64,000 bases of DNA. Origin: Lophius americanus (lineage: Eukaryota; Chordata; Actinopteri; Lophiiformes; Lophiidae). Below, piece by piece: positions 11,855 to 25,029 of this stretch (its first letter is position 1; each line of letters begins with the position of its first letter). The notes under the pieces are model-generated. The model searched no databases and had not been told where the DNA came from. It saw only the letters and a program-made list of their open reading frames with translations. Where the stretch lies: contig JBBDHG010000133.1 of assembly GCA_037951165.1 (NCBI GenBank), positions 3,710,501 to 3,774,500 on the forward strand, in the 5' to 3' direction. The translations under genes were made by a program, and so were the position numbers.

Positions 11855-12310
11855 CCATATGAGGGGAAGAACTGGAATGATTTCGGGAGAGGGTGGTTGT
11901 ATATCTACGATACTAGGGGCAGCTTTATTTACGAAGCTTTCCAGCCGTCATTTCTCAACGGTTGGACCAATTTAGTCCAAATTCGGTGGATATATATCAA
12001 GTACATGAAATCTATCTTTGTTGTATCATACTTTTCTCATTAAGGGGACCTTTTGCATGAAAAACAATGTTTTTCGAACATAATTTCCTAACCGTTCAGA
12101 TTTGGTTCATCCACTCTTGTATGTATCGCCTTTTACTCTTATAATTCATATTTTACACACACTAGGCTAGGGGGGAGCCCAGTTTAAATTAATGTGGGAC
12201 AAATATCTTGTGTTTTTCGAGGAATTCAAATTGGGGGGATAGCTTGTACAATTCAGGGGGGGTGAGGGACCTTTCTGGGATAAACCCTTGCCGTCGGGTA
12301 CAACAGCATA
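11855..12310 (+). mobile_element. R1 family repeat copy (plus orientation)
   Basis: The order is: 'ggggaagaactgga' head, 'atttctcaacggttggacc' with 'tttagtccaaattcggtgg', a second 'cataatttcctaaccgttc' unit, then the tail 'attggggggatagcttgta' and 'ttctgggataaacccttgcc'. The head hairpin is missing and the 'gagtcactatggga' module is deleted. Confidence 0.75.
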
Positions 12311-13774
12311 GGCTTTGTTACACATTGGCAATTGGTTCTATTGTTTTGAGGGAAAAAAAGCGACTCATTTTTGACAATATTTTGCATATTGCGGTTTGTT
12401 CAAACGAAGGGATTACAAAGCTCTAAAAAAATCTAATCAAATTTTAAAGGGGGTGGATATAAACAAAACACATAAGACACTTTATTTTCTAAGTATATGA
12501 AACAAGAAATACTTGGGGTCAATGTTGTTGACCAGGAATCATAAAATACTTACAAACATGTAATATTTATATATGTATGACATCATATAAAAAAAATTAA
12601 GATTTGAGAACAGACAAAATTATATCAGATTGATGACATGAACATCCAATAAGAGTCTATGAAACCAGAAACGGACTAATCAGAGTTCATCTGGAGCCGT
12701 TATTCAACAGTAAGCCTGTCTAATATGCTGTAATTTCCCTTTTTGACACCAAAACAGCTCTGTGACGCGCCGTGTGTTCTGACCCTTTTCTGTCAGACCT
12801 TTTTCAGCAATTCATGCTACACTGGCTCGTATGTAGGATTGGACAAGCCTTCTCTGCTCATGCACACCAATGAGCCTCGGGCATCAATGACCCTGTCGCC
12901 AGTTCACCAGTTGTCCTTCCGTGGAACACTTTAGGCAGCATTTTACTTGCATGTGTGCGCTGTCTTCAGAACACAATGTGTATTCTGTGTGTGTGTGTTG
13001 TTCTCAGTGTAGTGTGTGAATGGTTTCATAAGTGTATGTGAGAGCAAAATTACATGTACATGCATGGTACGTCTGAATAATGTGCCTAATGGTGCCTTAT
13101 ATACTCCAATCCAGTCATACCGCCATTGTAATTTGGCAAAGTCTAAGTCCCTCAGATCCTCCGATTGCCCATTTTCAACACATCGGCTTCAAGGAAAAAA
13201 TATCGCTGCCTAAGATATCCCGCCCACACTGACAGGTACCATTACTACAAGATAAACAATGTTATTCCGACATCACCTGGTAATAATATTATGGCTTAAA
13301 GTTAACATAATGTGCAACCCATTCAGATTGGAAAGTTTGTGGCCAGAATAAACTGAGTGGAGCTGGAGATTAGTCCTGACTCTCCGACCTTGAGGGGTGA
13401 GGTCACTGGCCTGTGAGGTCATAGGCAGAGAGGGCTCCTTTTTGGACTGGTGTTAATTATGGGGTTCAAGTCCCTGCCAAGTCTATTCATCATAATGAGA
13501 GCTTCAGCAGGCGGTGATACGCTTTCTTCTATTTGAAAATGTATGAACTTCCACTAGGGGAGAAGAAAAGCTCTCTCCCATTCAGATGTGATAAATCTGT
13601 CCGATCTACTGCAAAAACATCTCAACTAACCCTCCTCCATACACAGGATGTTGTCCGAAAGCTTTCTGTGTTATCTTCTAAACAAACTATTGACTATGAA
13701 CCATCACAACTGAGTAATGAATTATTCACATGACGGGCCTTTTCTCCAGTTCCTCAAAATAATGGCGGTGTAAA
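12311..13774. other. Non-coding stretch
   Basis: No gene or familiar repeat is seen. It is AT-rich (12,420-12,640 especially), with a short (TG)n run near 12,980. Confidence 0.5.
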
Positions 13775-14275
13775 ATGATTCAGAATAGAGGAGGTACGTC
13801 ACAGACTGACCTCAGACCATTATGGTTTTACTGTAAGTGCCAACAGTCTCTGCATGAGTTATCCCACTTTTCCTTAGGCCTCCTCAAAATTGGACACTTT
13901 AAGGCTTCAACTCTGGTCTCCAAGCTGAAGGTGACGCCAGACTTCAACTGCCGGACTAAATCCTGCTTTTCTTTTAGAGCAAGAAAATATCTTATGTCCT
14001 CAACCGTCTTGCCTCTGCTGGACTATGGTGACATGTTCTACATGGGGGCTTCTGCTCACTGGCTGCCGTTTCGGGACTGTCTGTCATGGCGCTTTGAGAT
14101 GTGTCCCTGGATGTAAACGTCTTACGCACCATTGCTCTTTGTATGCTGCGGCTGACTGGCTGTCTTTATTTCTACACAGACGTACGCACTGGCTGACTGT
14201 TATCCATAAAACTCTTCTAGGACTGCTCCCTTCATACTTACATGGAACATACAACGAACAGCACTCATAAATGTC
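13775..14275 (+). pseudogene. L2-type LINE, C-terminal part of the reverse transcriptase ORF, frameshifted
   Basis: Translated in two successive frames, this matches the C-terminal region of L2/CR1-like fish LINE polyproteins. The first frame gives LPLLDYGDMFYMGAS, the conserved 'LP.LDYGD..YM.AS' block. The next frame gives THHCSLYAAADWLSL, HWLTVIHKTLLGLLPSYL, the conserved 'THHC.LY...GW.SL..RR..HW...I.K..LG.LP.YL' block. The frame changes between about 14,060 and 14,100, and residues between the two blocks are missing. It is a dead fragment, followed about 120 bases later by an R2 element. Confidence 0.8.
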
Positions 14276-14393
14276 TCGCACCTGATTGTTCCATGTGATC
14301 ACACTGAATTGGGGAAAAGAGCTTTTAAATTTGCTGTCCTTACTGATTAGAGAACCCCACAAAAAGACAATAGAAATCACCTCATCTCATTTT

Positions 14394-14925
14394 TACCTCC
14401 CGCCAAGGAGGTTATGTTTTCACTCCTGTTTGTTTGTGAGCAGGATTAAGATAAAACCAAACAAGGATTTGCATGAAATCTTACCCAGAGGTAGGTTACG
14501 GCATATCCTGGCGGTGATTACATTTTGGGGACACTACTTGTTTTGCAGCTTTTAAAATAAAATAAATTGAGATGCAATAAAAAGCATTTTGCAATAGTGA
14601 CATCACAATGTGGCTATTGCGGCCTTTTTTCCTTTGATGTTTTTTTGGATATGGTGCAGGGGGCTCAGTATCAAGAGTTCCTTTGATTCCTCTGATGTTT
14701 TTTTTGGTGCTGGAGGTAAAGGTCCAGTGGGTTGAACAGAGACGCTGAAGTGGAAGGCGCAGGAGACGACCGGCCACAGACTCTTTGAGAGTTACTCGGA
14801 GAGTTTTTTGGACTTGTCAATAGATTTAGAGGTTGGCAAAAACTCAGAGATTAACGGCGAGATCTGTAAGAATTTTTCCGTAACCTTGGGTACTGTTGGG
14901 CCTTGGCAGAGGCTTGAACTCTATT
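14394..14925 (+). mobile_element. R2 interspersed repeat (palindrome-ended fish element), plus copy
   Basis: It begins with CCTCCCGCCAAGGAGGTTAT and ends near 'gccttggcagaggcttga', so the ends are short inverted repeats of each other. Inside are 'tttgcatgaaatcttacc', 'cagaggtaggtta', 'gacgctgaagtggaaggcg' and 'agatttagaggttggcaa'. The second half is strongly similar to 59,735-59,920. Confidence 0.75.
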
Positions 14926-15310
14926 TTCCTGGTTGAATGAAAAAAATATCCCCTCCAGCTCAAAACTTATGTTTGCTGAGGATAAAATGCAAAACAAAAC
15001 AAAAAGGCCATCAAATCCTCTTTTCTTATCATCCTTCATCCTTGACACAGGATGCATGTCAAGACGGGAGAGGTGGGCTGGAGTTGCATATTCTCTGGCT
15101 TACCTGAGTCTAGACTGCATATCCGTAACCTGCCTCCATCTCCACTCTGATGGGATCTTTCTGGATAATTGGAGCTATGAGTGCAGACGGACGCATCCCG
15201 CTGTGAGAGGTGAATGCTCACAGAAGCAGAATTCCTTCTGAATCCAATCCTCCAATCTCTAACAGTAGACTTCATTCACCCACAAAGCTCACATTTAATG
15301 TCACTTGGCC

Positions 15311-15311
<1 letters not shown>
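14926..15311. other. Non-coding stretch
   Basis: No gene signature. There are open frames of about 100 codons on both strands (14,933-15,241 plus; 15,036-15,275 minus), with no recognisable domain. Confidence 0.4.
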
Positions 15312-15346
<35 letters not shown>

Positions 15347-15389
15347 AAAAAAAGCCTGCACCAACATTTTATCTTGTAGTCTCACAATC

Positions 15390-15440
<51 letters not shown>
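15312..15440. repeat. (TG)n and (AT)n microsatellites
   Basis: TG repeats occupy 15,312-15,344. An uninterrupted AT run of about 24 dinucleotides occupies 15,393-15,440. Confidence 0.95.
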
Positions 15441-15444
<4 letters not shown>

Positions 15445-16804
15445 TTCATTGTGAAATCTAGTAAATACCATCATCATAGTAATTTGTAGGGTGAGTTTTA
15501 CAGGCAAACATGGCCTTTAGCCTCCTGAAGTTAGATAGCTCCAAACAGAATAACAGGTATAATTACTACTCTTAGAGGGGGGCAGGACCGTCAATTATGG
15601 GGTCCAACAGTGAGGAAACAAGATGATCTGCCACAGCGCTGCTGGTGGAGGGTTTAAGCAGCGTGAATACTGACTCTCTTCCTGTTTCCCCCGAGTGTCT
15701 ATGATGTCACAGTGACATCAGGCAGCAGAGGTTCAGTAGCAAATCTCAAAACAATCTACCTGAGAGAGCGGCGCTGCTATTATCTCTGCTCCTGCATTAA
15801 TGCTTCCTCATGTTCTCCTCCTCTCTCATCTCATTGTCTTCCTCTCAAACTCCACTCTGTGAGCGCACCCAACACCGGATGGAAATAAAGTGCTGACGAT
15901 GAAAGGGATGACACAGCAACCGTAGCCGCTCTGAAAATCTAAATTAATAGAGGCCTTGTGTATCGTTTGAATTATTCATCATGATAAACCCATGCAGCTG
16001 CTGTTACAGCGGGAACGAGAACACTTCCCAGTTACAGTTGCATCTGGGAATATTTAACTTGAATTATAGTTAATGAACTGTAGTCTTTGAAAAGTATTTA
16101 GAGATTCGGATTAAACGAGCATTGCAAATGTCATTTTGCCCACAAAACACAACTAACGAGACACACCAAGAGACAATTTTGCACAGCTCTACATCTTATA
16201 GCGGATAATAAACATTGAGCATTCGTGCAAATGGATTTTAAGACAACATATCAGAAAGGAAGTCAGATACAGCCACAATTTTTACAGCAAATGCAGCATG
16301 TACTCCCACATACACAGACTGTTGTGTGTATGTACAATAAATGATCACTTTTCACAGTAATGGATCAATATGAACAAACCTAATCATGCAGGCAATCACC
16401 TAATTGAACATCCAGCCATTAATGTGTTCAGTCAATAACCATATTTACAGTGATCTTTGACGTGCGTGGAAAAGCTCTGTGATGCATTAGAATTTTTAAT
16501 GTTGGAGATGCATCAACATCCTTCATCACGATTTTTCCACAGAAGATAGAAATCTATGGCCATTTTGTTTGTTCATTTATATGCTTTAATGTTTTCATGG
16601 AGGATTTTTGAAATTTCTCTGATCAGACAATTGAACTTAAACAAGTTTGACAATGCCAGAGTAGATTTGGGCAACTGAATCAGTCAACTTGGACTGGAAT
16701 GTTGTTTGCGCTAACCTTTCACCTTTGGGTACACAATGATGAAAGTCTATAAATGTTCGGTTTTGCTGACCTAACAACTAGAAAAAGCGCTCAGACAGAG
16801 CAAA
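15441..16804. other. Non-coding stretch, possibly containing constrained sequence
   Basis: No transposon signature was noticed. The stretch 15,560-16,010 has balanced composition, lacks simple repeats and has homeodomain-type cores ('attattcatcatgat'). It could be a conserved non-coding element, but this cannot be judged without alignment. Confidence 0.35.
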
Positions 16805-16975
16805 CCTCTCCGGCAAAGGTTCAAAACCTACCTCGGAACCTACTCTTAAATGTCCTTTCCTGTTACTATCCAGTATGAAAGATCAAAGTAACAAGGTATA
16901 ACAGTAGCCTAGGTTTAGGAAAAATTCATGCAGCTTTCTCCATTAATGTCTGAGTTATTAGCTGCCTCCAAATTA
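16805..16975 (+). repeat. R4 two-copy repeat, second copy
   Basis: It is homologous to about 5,875-6,035. Shared landmarks are 'gaacctactctt', 'gaaagatcaaagtaacaagg', 'ggtttaggaaaaattcat' and 'tttctccattaatgtctg'. It is non-coding and of unknown class. Confidence 0.55.
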
Positions 16976-17079
16976 AACAACAACTCTTACAAACTCTGAG
17001 AGTTTAGCTCGCATAGAACAATAAAGACTTTTACTCGTTATGACAGGTATTTGTGTCATTTCCTGTTCCTCTCCCAAAC

Positions 17080-17410
17080 CTTTTCATGGATCCTTTTGAA
17101 CATTTTATATAGCCATAGACCTGTGTGCGGAAGAGCAGGATTGATTTGGGGAAAGTTCAGTTACACATCTGAGCCACTAGGAGGAGCTCCTCCATATATG
17201 TCCAAAATCACAGTTCTTAGGCCATAATTTCTCAACTGTTCTTCTGATTGAGTCAAAATCTGGTGCAAACGAATCAACAACAGCAACTATATCTTGTATA
17301 TATCATATTAAACTGCAGTTATACATACTTAACTCACAAGGGGGCGCTTATTTCAGAAAAATTCGGATTTCCGACTAAATTCCCTAAGTGTTTCAGAATA
17401 AATATGGCGC
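17080..17410 (+). mobile_element. R1 family repeat copy (plus orientation)
   Basis: The head 'catagacctgtgtgcgga' and 'ttggggaaagttcagttac' is followed by 'gccactaggaggagct', 'ggccataatttctcaactg' and a second half-unit ending 'aactcacaagggggcgc'. It is truncated before the tail module. Confidence 0.7.
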
Positions 17411-19309
17411 TGCCACCCAGTCTACCTTAAATCTAGCCTAAAAGTAACCCAAGAAGTTGAAAAGGGTAAAGCATATACATCCCAAACATCAGCATGGTAG
17501 CCTCGTCACCAAGAGCGTGTGAGCACACTGACGTTAGCACAGTTTTTAGCTTCAAGCGTGCTGTCTGAGTAATGAACAGCTTCACAGAGCTGGGAGCATG
17601 GCCGAGGACACTTGTTATGTAATGTGACAGAACACATCTACATTGTTATGCATTTAGGATAAAGTGCACACTGGTATTATTGTACCACGCAAAGCCACAT
17701 TCATATTCTTCATCACAGTGAACTACAACACTCTGCATGCTTCTTTTTGCCTCCTACTGTACTGCTCAGTACATTACACGTCACCTATGACAGTGTCAAA
17801 TGGTGCAAATTAGAAGATATTAAGTGTTTTCTCATGCTGATTAGCATAAGTACTGGAAGGCAGGGACTGTGGCAGCGCTCCAGCACACACAGATAACCTC
17901 CTGGATTGACAAGCCTTGAACTCCACCTTTTGGAGGGCTGTGGGAGAGCCAGAGAAAGTGATCTCAGCTCCTGGTGAAATGATGGCACCTGGAGTGGGCT
18001 GTTGTTCTATCATCCCCCTCCCACTGAGCCTTTAAATCTCATCCACTTCATGAGAATCACTTCACTTAGATAATGAATTATGGATCCCAGCCAGGGTGAT
18101 ATTCAATTTTAGATGAACGACATATCTTCATTTGGTGACAGTGCCACCGCGGTCATAAGGGACAATCTCTTCTCAGCAGAATGAACCCACATGCAGAGCA
18201 AAAGCTCATTACTCTCTATATTCATGATGGGGACTTAGGCAGTGCGTGTGTGTGCGGGCATCGCACTCATACTGCGTATGTGCTATAAATCTGTGCATGC
18301 ACTGTTTATGCTATAGACGCGAGCGCTGGAGCTTTGCACGACGATGTGCGACTCGACTGTGGGGAAGGCAAGTTAATTCTGCATGGTCTTCTAAATGGGG
18401 AGCGGAAGACAGAAGTCACTGTAGTCACTACAGAATGCACCGGCTGTTGTTCCTTCTGCATGAATACCCATGAATGGACAGGCCAAGCTTTCTCTGTGCT
18501 TTCTGCACTGAAAAAAGACTAAGACGCTGAACACAGACATGTATAGTATATTTATGAGAACATGGACCAGTAAAAAAACAAAACAACGCAATGACAAGTG
18601 GCCTTCTGCTGGTGAGGCAGTGCTCACTCTAATGAAATATAGCGATTGTGAATGACATCGTTTCTGAGCAATATTTCTACAATTTCAGCTAAAAAGGGGG
18701 CTGTCATTTTAAAGGTTAAAAGGGTATTGAGTATTTGACAAAAAATGAACCGCAATGAAAATGGACTGATCGGGAAAAGCCATTTAAATAAAAAAAAATT
18801 TACTATCCAGGGAATAGTCAGTGCCTGTTTCCTCTGTGGCCGTGTAATAAGTAAATGATGATAAAGTTATAATAAAGCTAAACCGCATTCATTGTGACCA
18901 CACTTCCATCAAGGTTGTTTCAGCAATATGTCATTACACCTGAAAGCATAGGTCCCATGATAGTTTGTCCCTCATAATTTAATATACATACGTGCATTTG
19001 GAATCCCATAGGTTTCATTATTAGTTTTATGGTTATTGAAAAAAAAAATATTTCACTAACGGCAGGATAAGGTTCACTGACATCAAATTTAAAAATTTAA
19101 CAGCTAATTTTTCAACCGTTTGTTCCTTTAGACGTATCCAACATCTCCAAAATATTAAATAAATATCCGTCCATAACTTTTAAGTTATCCTGCAAACAGA
19201 AAAAAAAAAAAACACCAGTAAAAATATAACAACATTAGCTGAGATAATGGATGTAAACCAATATTTTAATTAATAGTTGAAGTGTCGATTACTAGAAAAA
19301 TAACAGGAA
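17411..19309. other. Non-coding stretch, partly single-copy-like
   Basis: No gene is recognised. The stretch 17,990-18,240 has complex composition with no repeat signature and might be constrained. The 19,020-19,260 stretch is AT-rich with A runs. Confidence 0.4.
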
Positions 19310-19650
19310 AAACTAAGCCATCCCTGACAGCAAGTCTATCTCCTCGAAAAGCCCCTAATCCCCTGCATTGTACAAACAATCCCCCTGATTGAACTCCTCA
19401 TATTAAATGTGAAGTTTCGCCACTGTATTTTTTGTCAATTCATATGAACCAAATTTGGACTAAATCAAACCAATAGTTGAGAGAGTATGGCCTCAAAACC
19501 ATTAGGATTTAAAGCTCCCCCTAATGTCAGAAATATAAGACCGACCGTTCCTTAAATCCATCCCTTTCTGCCTCGCACTTCCGTCGATTGGTATATAAAA
19601 TATGAAGACCATCCATGAAATAGTTTTTGAGTTATCGCGTTTACACGAAA
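19310..19650 (-). mobile_element. R1 family repeat copy (minus orientation)
   Basis: The reversed R1 end is clear: 'ccctgacagcaagtctat', 'aatcccctgcattgtacaa', 'tccccctgattgaactcct', followed by 'gaaccaaatttggactaaat' and 'agctccccctaatgt'. It is a short copy with one internal unit. Confidence 0.75.
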
Positions 19651-20285
19651 GGTCTATAGCACGTGTCAAAATCAAGAGACAATGCGAGACAATATCAAAT
19701 TTGTTTTGTTACATTAAAAACAAGAAAACACATGAAGTTGCTCACATTAAATGTGAAAAGCACCCGTAGGCTGTTCATGCAACTTACTGTTTTCTGAGGA
19801 GCAGCTGCTCCAGACTGCAGAGACATAAAGGAGGAACAAAAATCTACTTTTACTATTTGTTGTGATAAAAGTAAGAAATGGCAAAATCAGCCTTGCGATT
19901 CGCCAAGGGTCATTTAATTTTCCTTTTTGTTCATATTATATTAATATGTAACTTGAACAATGTAGTTTCCTGGCTATTATTGATGCCAGTCAATAAAACT
20001 TTTAACTGGGAATTATTCTGTGAAACTGTGCTGATGGAGACGTAAAAGTAGTTTTGCTGTTCTATTATGAATTTTATCGGTAATTTGAGTATTTTCTATT
20101 CCGTTGGTTTGTTCAGAATTTTATAAAATAAGTAAATAACAATAAAATTGTCCTAATATCTCAGATTAAAAATGGCCAATTTGAGTCCTGTTCAGCCCCA
20201 GATGTGGTCTCCAACTTTTATTCTGTTTCTTACATTTCATCATCCAACCATTCATTCCTTTTTTTAAACTTTTCTCCTGACTCGG
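19651..20285. other. Non-coding stretch
   Basis: AT-rich, with no recognised feature. Confidence 0.4.
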
Positions 20286-20600
20286 ATCACAGTGGCAGGA
20301 GGTTAACCAGGATATTCCAGACGTCTACCTACACAGCAAAACTTTCCAAGTCTTCTCAGGCCAGATGGGATATGAAATCCCTCCGGTGACTTATGGGTCT
20401 ACCTCGGGGGTCTACTCCCAGGGGACCAGCCTGGAAAACCTCCCAATGGAAGAAGAGCCCTGGAGCATCCCATATGCTCAGACAACCTCATCTGACTCCT
20501 TTCCATGTGGGGAAGCAGCAGTTGCAGAGTTCAAGTCTAGTGATCAAGTGATTTTGCTGTCTGATTTTGAAATGTACCATTCAAGGGTCTGATTTACAAA
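20286..20600 (+). mobile_element. LINE-like repeat fragment (fish Rex-like motif)
   Basis: It contains the ordered landmarks 'ccaggatattccagacgtct', 'agcctggaaaacctccc', 'ggagcatcc', 'ctcatctgactcctttcc' and 'atgtggggaagcagcag'. Together these match a very common fish LINE-derived repeat whose coding reading is QLTPF.VEEQ-like. The frame is not open throughout. The clade assignment is from memory of the motif and is tentative. Confidence 0.5.
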
Positions 20601-20789
20601 ATAATACAAATGATCATTGAAACATTCAGACTTAGTTTGTTGTCTTCAAAACTGCAGAAGAATGTTGAGTTTTAATGGAAGGAACATTTCAGTGTATCTG
20701 AAAAAAGCTTATCTATACGCATGACTATTTCAGTTTGACACAAAATGTACAGATTGTGTATTTATCGCAGTATCTGGAAATTTGGGAAA

Positions 20790-20935
20790 TGGTCCACATA
20801 AAAATTGTTTGGGTAGGGGTTGAATCTGGAGGATTGCTTGTACAACGCAGGGGATTGAGGGCTTCACGAGGATATACCATTGCGGTCGGGGTCGGCAACA
20901 TACGTCTAGTTTTACTAATGTACTCTTAATAAATC
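20790..20935 (+). mobile_element. R1 family tail fragment
   Basis: Only the last module is present: 'ggattgcttgtacaacgcag', 'gggattgagggcttcacg', 'aggatataccattgcggtc'. The rest of the element is absent. Confidence 0.65.
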
Positions 20936-23389
20936 CTTTGTATACATCCTGCTCTTTGCTGATGTATCACCTTGTCTTATCTTGACTTAACTTATCTTAT
21001 TCTCCATATGGTTTTAAAGCCCAGGAAATCTAAACAGGGGGGCAAGCAATGCATTTCCTAGAACGGCAACCCACCTACGATATACCAGAGAGATATTAAA
21101 AAGCTGCCAACTCATATTAAATAGTCTGTAAATGGGGGATTGCGGGGGAGGAAACTTTGATGCCACAATTGTCTGTCAGAGAACGACTTAAAACAACACA
21201 TCACACAGCGCTCTCCCCTTAAGACAAAATGAGACATCTTAGAGAGCACATGGTGTGCATCTGGCAACTCTATTCCTCATTTTAGATTCAGCTGGGGGGA
21301 TAATTACCCCAGCGTTCCCTTCCAATTCTTACAAGGATCACACAAAACAGAAATTACATTCATTGGATTTCATGAGAATGTGGGACGCAGACTGTCCAGT
21401 TGAAGCAGCCCTGACAGGTCCTGTTGGCGGTATAATGAGCGTATGAAGGTCATACACACACACACACACCCTCTCTAGCACACACACACTCACACACACG
21501 TAGGTGCTCATCAGCCTGTGTATTATGTATTTGAACGATGCTTACAGCTACTTTAAGCAGCAAAGCATTGTCCTCGGATGCTCAGTCTCACTTTGCCGCA
21601 ATGGTTTTTGAGCAGTCCTCCTTACTGTCATAATGCAGTAGTGCATTCTGGTCATTATCTTGTGTCATGTGAAAGCATCTCTGAATCATTTGGCCTTGAA
21701 ATCTGAAGCAACTAAGGAAAGAAAAAACTCACAGCTAAAATCAGATGAAAGAGAGAACCGGAAAAAAACAACAACAACGTCCTTGTTGCTCTACAGATTA
21801 CATAAGTAATTCCACCTATGTCAATCATCTGCTCATAGTCAGCGTCCTCCAGAGACTTCTCCTTCCCAGAAAAGCACCACACAGAATTTGTTTGGCAGAC
21901 GGTTTCATGCTGTCGCTGATTTCTTTTCATTATATACTTTAGATATGTTTACCCCGTTGGGGGTGATTAAGAATACATTCAGCTTTCATTTAACTACATT
22001 TTAATCAAAGTTGGTTTACGTGATTGACGGTGGTTGAGGGTTAAAGAGTGAAAACTGATATACTGATCAAATATGGGTATAAACGTGTTTCGAGGATCAC
22101 ACATAAAAACAAGATTCTATCTATTCTCTACTTTTTTAATGAGAAAACAAACTGACTAAGCCTTATACTGGTGAGTCTGGATTACAAAATGCAACCCTTT
22201 ACTACTTGCTATCAATTTATATTTCAAGATCTCACACAAATTGGAATTTTTCCTTTGTTTTAAAAGGAGCTAAAAAGTCCAAGATGTACTTTGCTCTCGA
22301 GATGCTCTGACAATGCACATTTTTCATAATTCCGTCAGATTAACTATGGGGACAAAATGTTTTCCGTCTGTCTAATATATCCTTCACACTGACGGGTGTC
22401 ACTGTATTGATATTATTATTTTTATTCTGGCTTCACTTATCATTGGTTATAATGGTCGGACAACATGGCTGCTCAAAATAGTTTTGGGATGTTATTGATC
22501 CAAACTTAATATGGATGGAATCTGCTGACAAAGGTAAGAGTGACATTCACACGGTGAAAGTACATGTACTCTAGTTGCCAGAGGTTTGCTGCAAAAAGAG
22601 CCGCCTGTTGGTTCCGACAGAGGAGACAGGACGTTATCGAGAACCCTGGATGAAAAGGCAGAAATTTGGCCAGTACTACCGAACGGCTGAAACACCCACC
22701 GAGGTTGAATGCCACCGCCTTCTCTCGCCCAAGATTAAATCCGTTTAGAATTTCTATAAAAATGGCGTCTCTGGTGTGATTAAACCAGTGATGCTGGAGG
22801 ACATCTACAACCTGCTAAACAAACATTGATGAATTCCTGCAGACATTCCATGTGACTGACGTAGGAGGATCCTCCACATGCAGAGCAGAGATGCTAGCTA
22901 GGAAACAGCCATAAACGTTACCCCACCCTTTTATTATACCTGTTTCTAATGTCCCTACTTTTGTTGAAAAGTTAAAAAGCCTGGAAGCAAATGTTATCAA
23001 AGTTTTGATGAGCTGAAAAACTGTTTAAGACCTCATATGGCGGTGCACATACCCTAGTGGTTTGTGCATGAGATTTTTTTTTTCAAATTTTCTGTCTTTA
23101 TGTAATTGGACATTCTGTGTTTTTTTCTGAGGTGCGGTTACATTCATGGTCATTGTAATGTAATGCAGAAAAGCGATTTTGGCGATATTCCTGTTGTGTC
23201 TTTTGCTGATAGGTTCCGTTATTGTCTGTCACCTCTGGATTATGTAATGTATTCAGACACGTTCGGTTTTAAGTCGCGTCTGACTTTACAAATATAAAGC
23301 AGAAATGTTTGATAACGGAGTGAATTGTTGGATAAGATGTCCACGTATGTTTGTCAAAGGCAATGGCGCATATTCAGGAGTTGGGGTCA
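20936..23389. other. Non-coding stretch with a (CA)n run
   Basis: CA repeats lie at 21,453-21,498. No gene was identified. Open frames of 60-72 codons on the minus strand (22,492-22,715) lack domains. The stretch 23,000-23,290 is T-rich. Confidence 0.45.
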
Positions 23390-23720
23390 TTTGGCGAGTG
23401 CCAAAAAGAACGAAAGTCATTACAAAAGAATAAAAAAAACCAAACACATGAAATGTAAACCAGAGCTAAAATGTGGAAGACCAGAGGCAGCCTAAACAGG
23501 CAAGTAACACAGGCGATCCAACAAAGAGGAAACCAGGACACCGATTTAAAATGACAAGAGTAACGAGACAAATGAGCAACAGGTGAGGGCTGGGCACAGG
23601 TGAAGGCATTCAACAATCAAGGAGGAGACTCTAGGAATCAGAACTAAAGTACAGACACAGACCAAAGAGGAAAAGGACGTGGAACAGAGAAAGACTGAGT
23701 CAAGCAAGTAAAGGATAGTA
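23390..23720 (-). mobile_element. R3 interspersed repeat, minus copy
   Basis: Read on the plus strand it has the reversed landmarks 'caagtaacacaggcgatcc', 'gaggaaaccaggacacc', 'gacaaatgagcaacaggtg' and 'ggcacaggtgaaggc', which mirror the plus copies at 9.7 and 27.9 kb. Confidence 0.6.
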
Positions 23721-25029
23721 CAAGGAAAAAGCTTAAACTAACAACAATCAAACTACAGTACATATCATCCATCCAGGATTGTTAAATTATCTTAGTGGAC
23801 GTATTTACTCTCAGAGTTTTTTCTGGTTCTGGACTTCTACAAGTCTCTGCAGGATGCATGGACAAACAGGATTTGTTGTTTAATTTTGAGGATTTGTTAT
23901 TTTTATAGTGTGAACTATTATTGGTGAACTTCGTGTTACGATGCGGCAGATTTTACGAATGCAAACTTAATTCAGTCACATCCCGGCGGCGGCGGCGGTG
24001 ATTGGGGATAAAACCGGCACCAACTGTGACTCCAATTACGCTGCTAAAATTCTTCCAGGCCCAAGTAACGTTTCATGTTTTATATACGTCTTTTCACACT
24101 CCAATGAAAAAGTTTCTTTTCTAACCCGAGAATTCAGAAGGTTTCTTCAGGGGGGAGACTTGTTTTCATATCAGGTGTGAAAGCGGCGTCACTCGCCATG
24201 ACAAGGAGCTGGTGTTCACTTCAAATAAACGCCAGCATGAGCCCCCCCGGGGTCTGTACCTGATATGAAAGCTGTCTTATTTGACGGTCTAAATTGAATA
24301 ACATCATTGGTGGGACGTGTCTTACTCTGTCATGCATCCGGTCATGGATTGTGAATCCACACAGACAGAAAGAGGGCTGATGTCGCCGATCAGGTAGAAT
24401 TTGACACGGAGTACCGTCAAGCTGAATTTCATATAACCTTCATTTGGAAGAAGAAAATGTTCTTAATGACCCTTTCTACTCAGCCAAGCCATTTCTCTAT
24501 TAATCAGGCTGTTTCTATTCTTTTGTCTCTTCTAATTGGCTATTTGTAATATTGGCTATGCTTTCACACGCATTGTAAATTCTATCAAAGGAACACCACC
24601 ATTGTCGTTATGACGATCTGGCCGCGGTATCCATCATGATCACTTGTTCCACCTCCAATCAGCCACCATCTACATTTAAGGAATAATGCCGGTATTAATC
24701 ATATATGCAGTGTTTTTACACAATATTTATAGTATTGATAATACTGATATGACTTCATGCTGTTTTGTGTGTTGTCAATAAAGTTTGGATTGTAATAACT
24801 TACAGATATACGGTTGCAGTTACAGTCTGCTGAGGGAAACAAAGATAAATGCGCTGTGGATTTATCTCTTTGAAGGGGTGTAACATCAAGAACGCTAATA
24901 CTTCTAGTACTACTAGAATCCTACCATTCATTGTTTGTAACAGCTTATCTTGTTCAGGGTCTTAGTGAGGGGACAATCCTGACCACAAGATATTGTTGTT
25001 ATTGTTGTTATTTTACAGAAAGAAAAGAA
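23721..25029. other. Non-coding stretch
   Basis: It contains a short (CGG)n run at about 23,985-23,999. A complex, non-repetitive stretch at about 24,290-24,700 could be constrained. No exon is recognised. Confidence 0.4.
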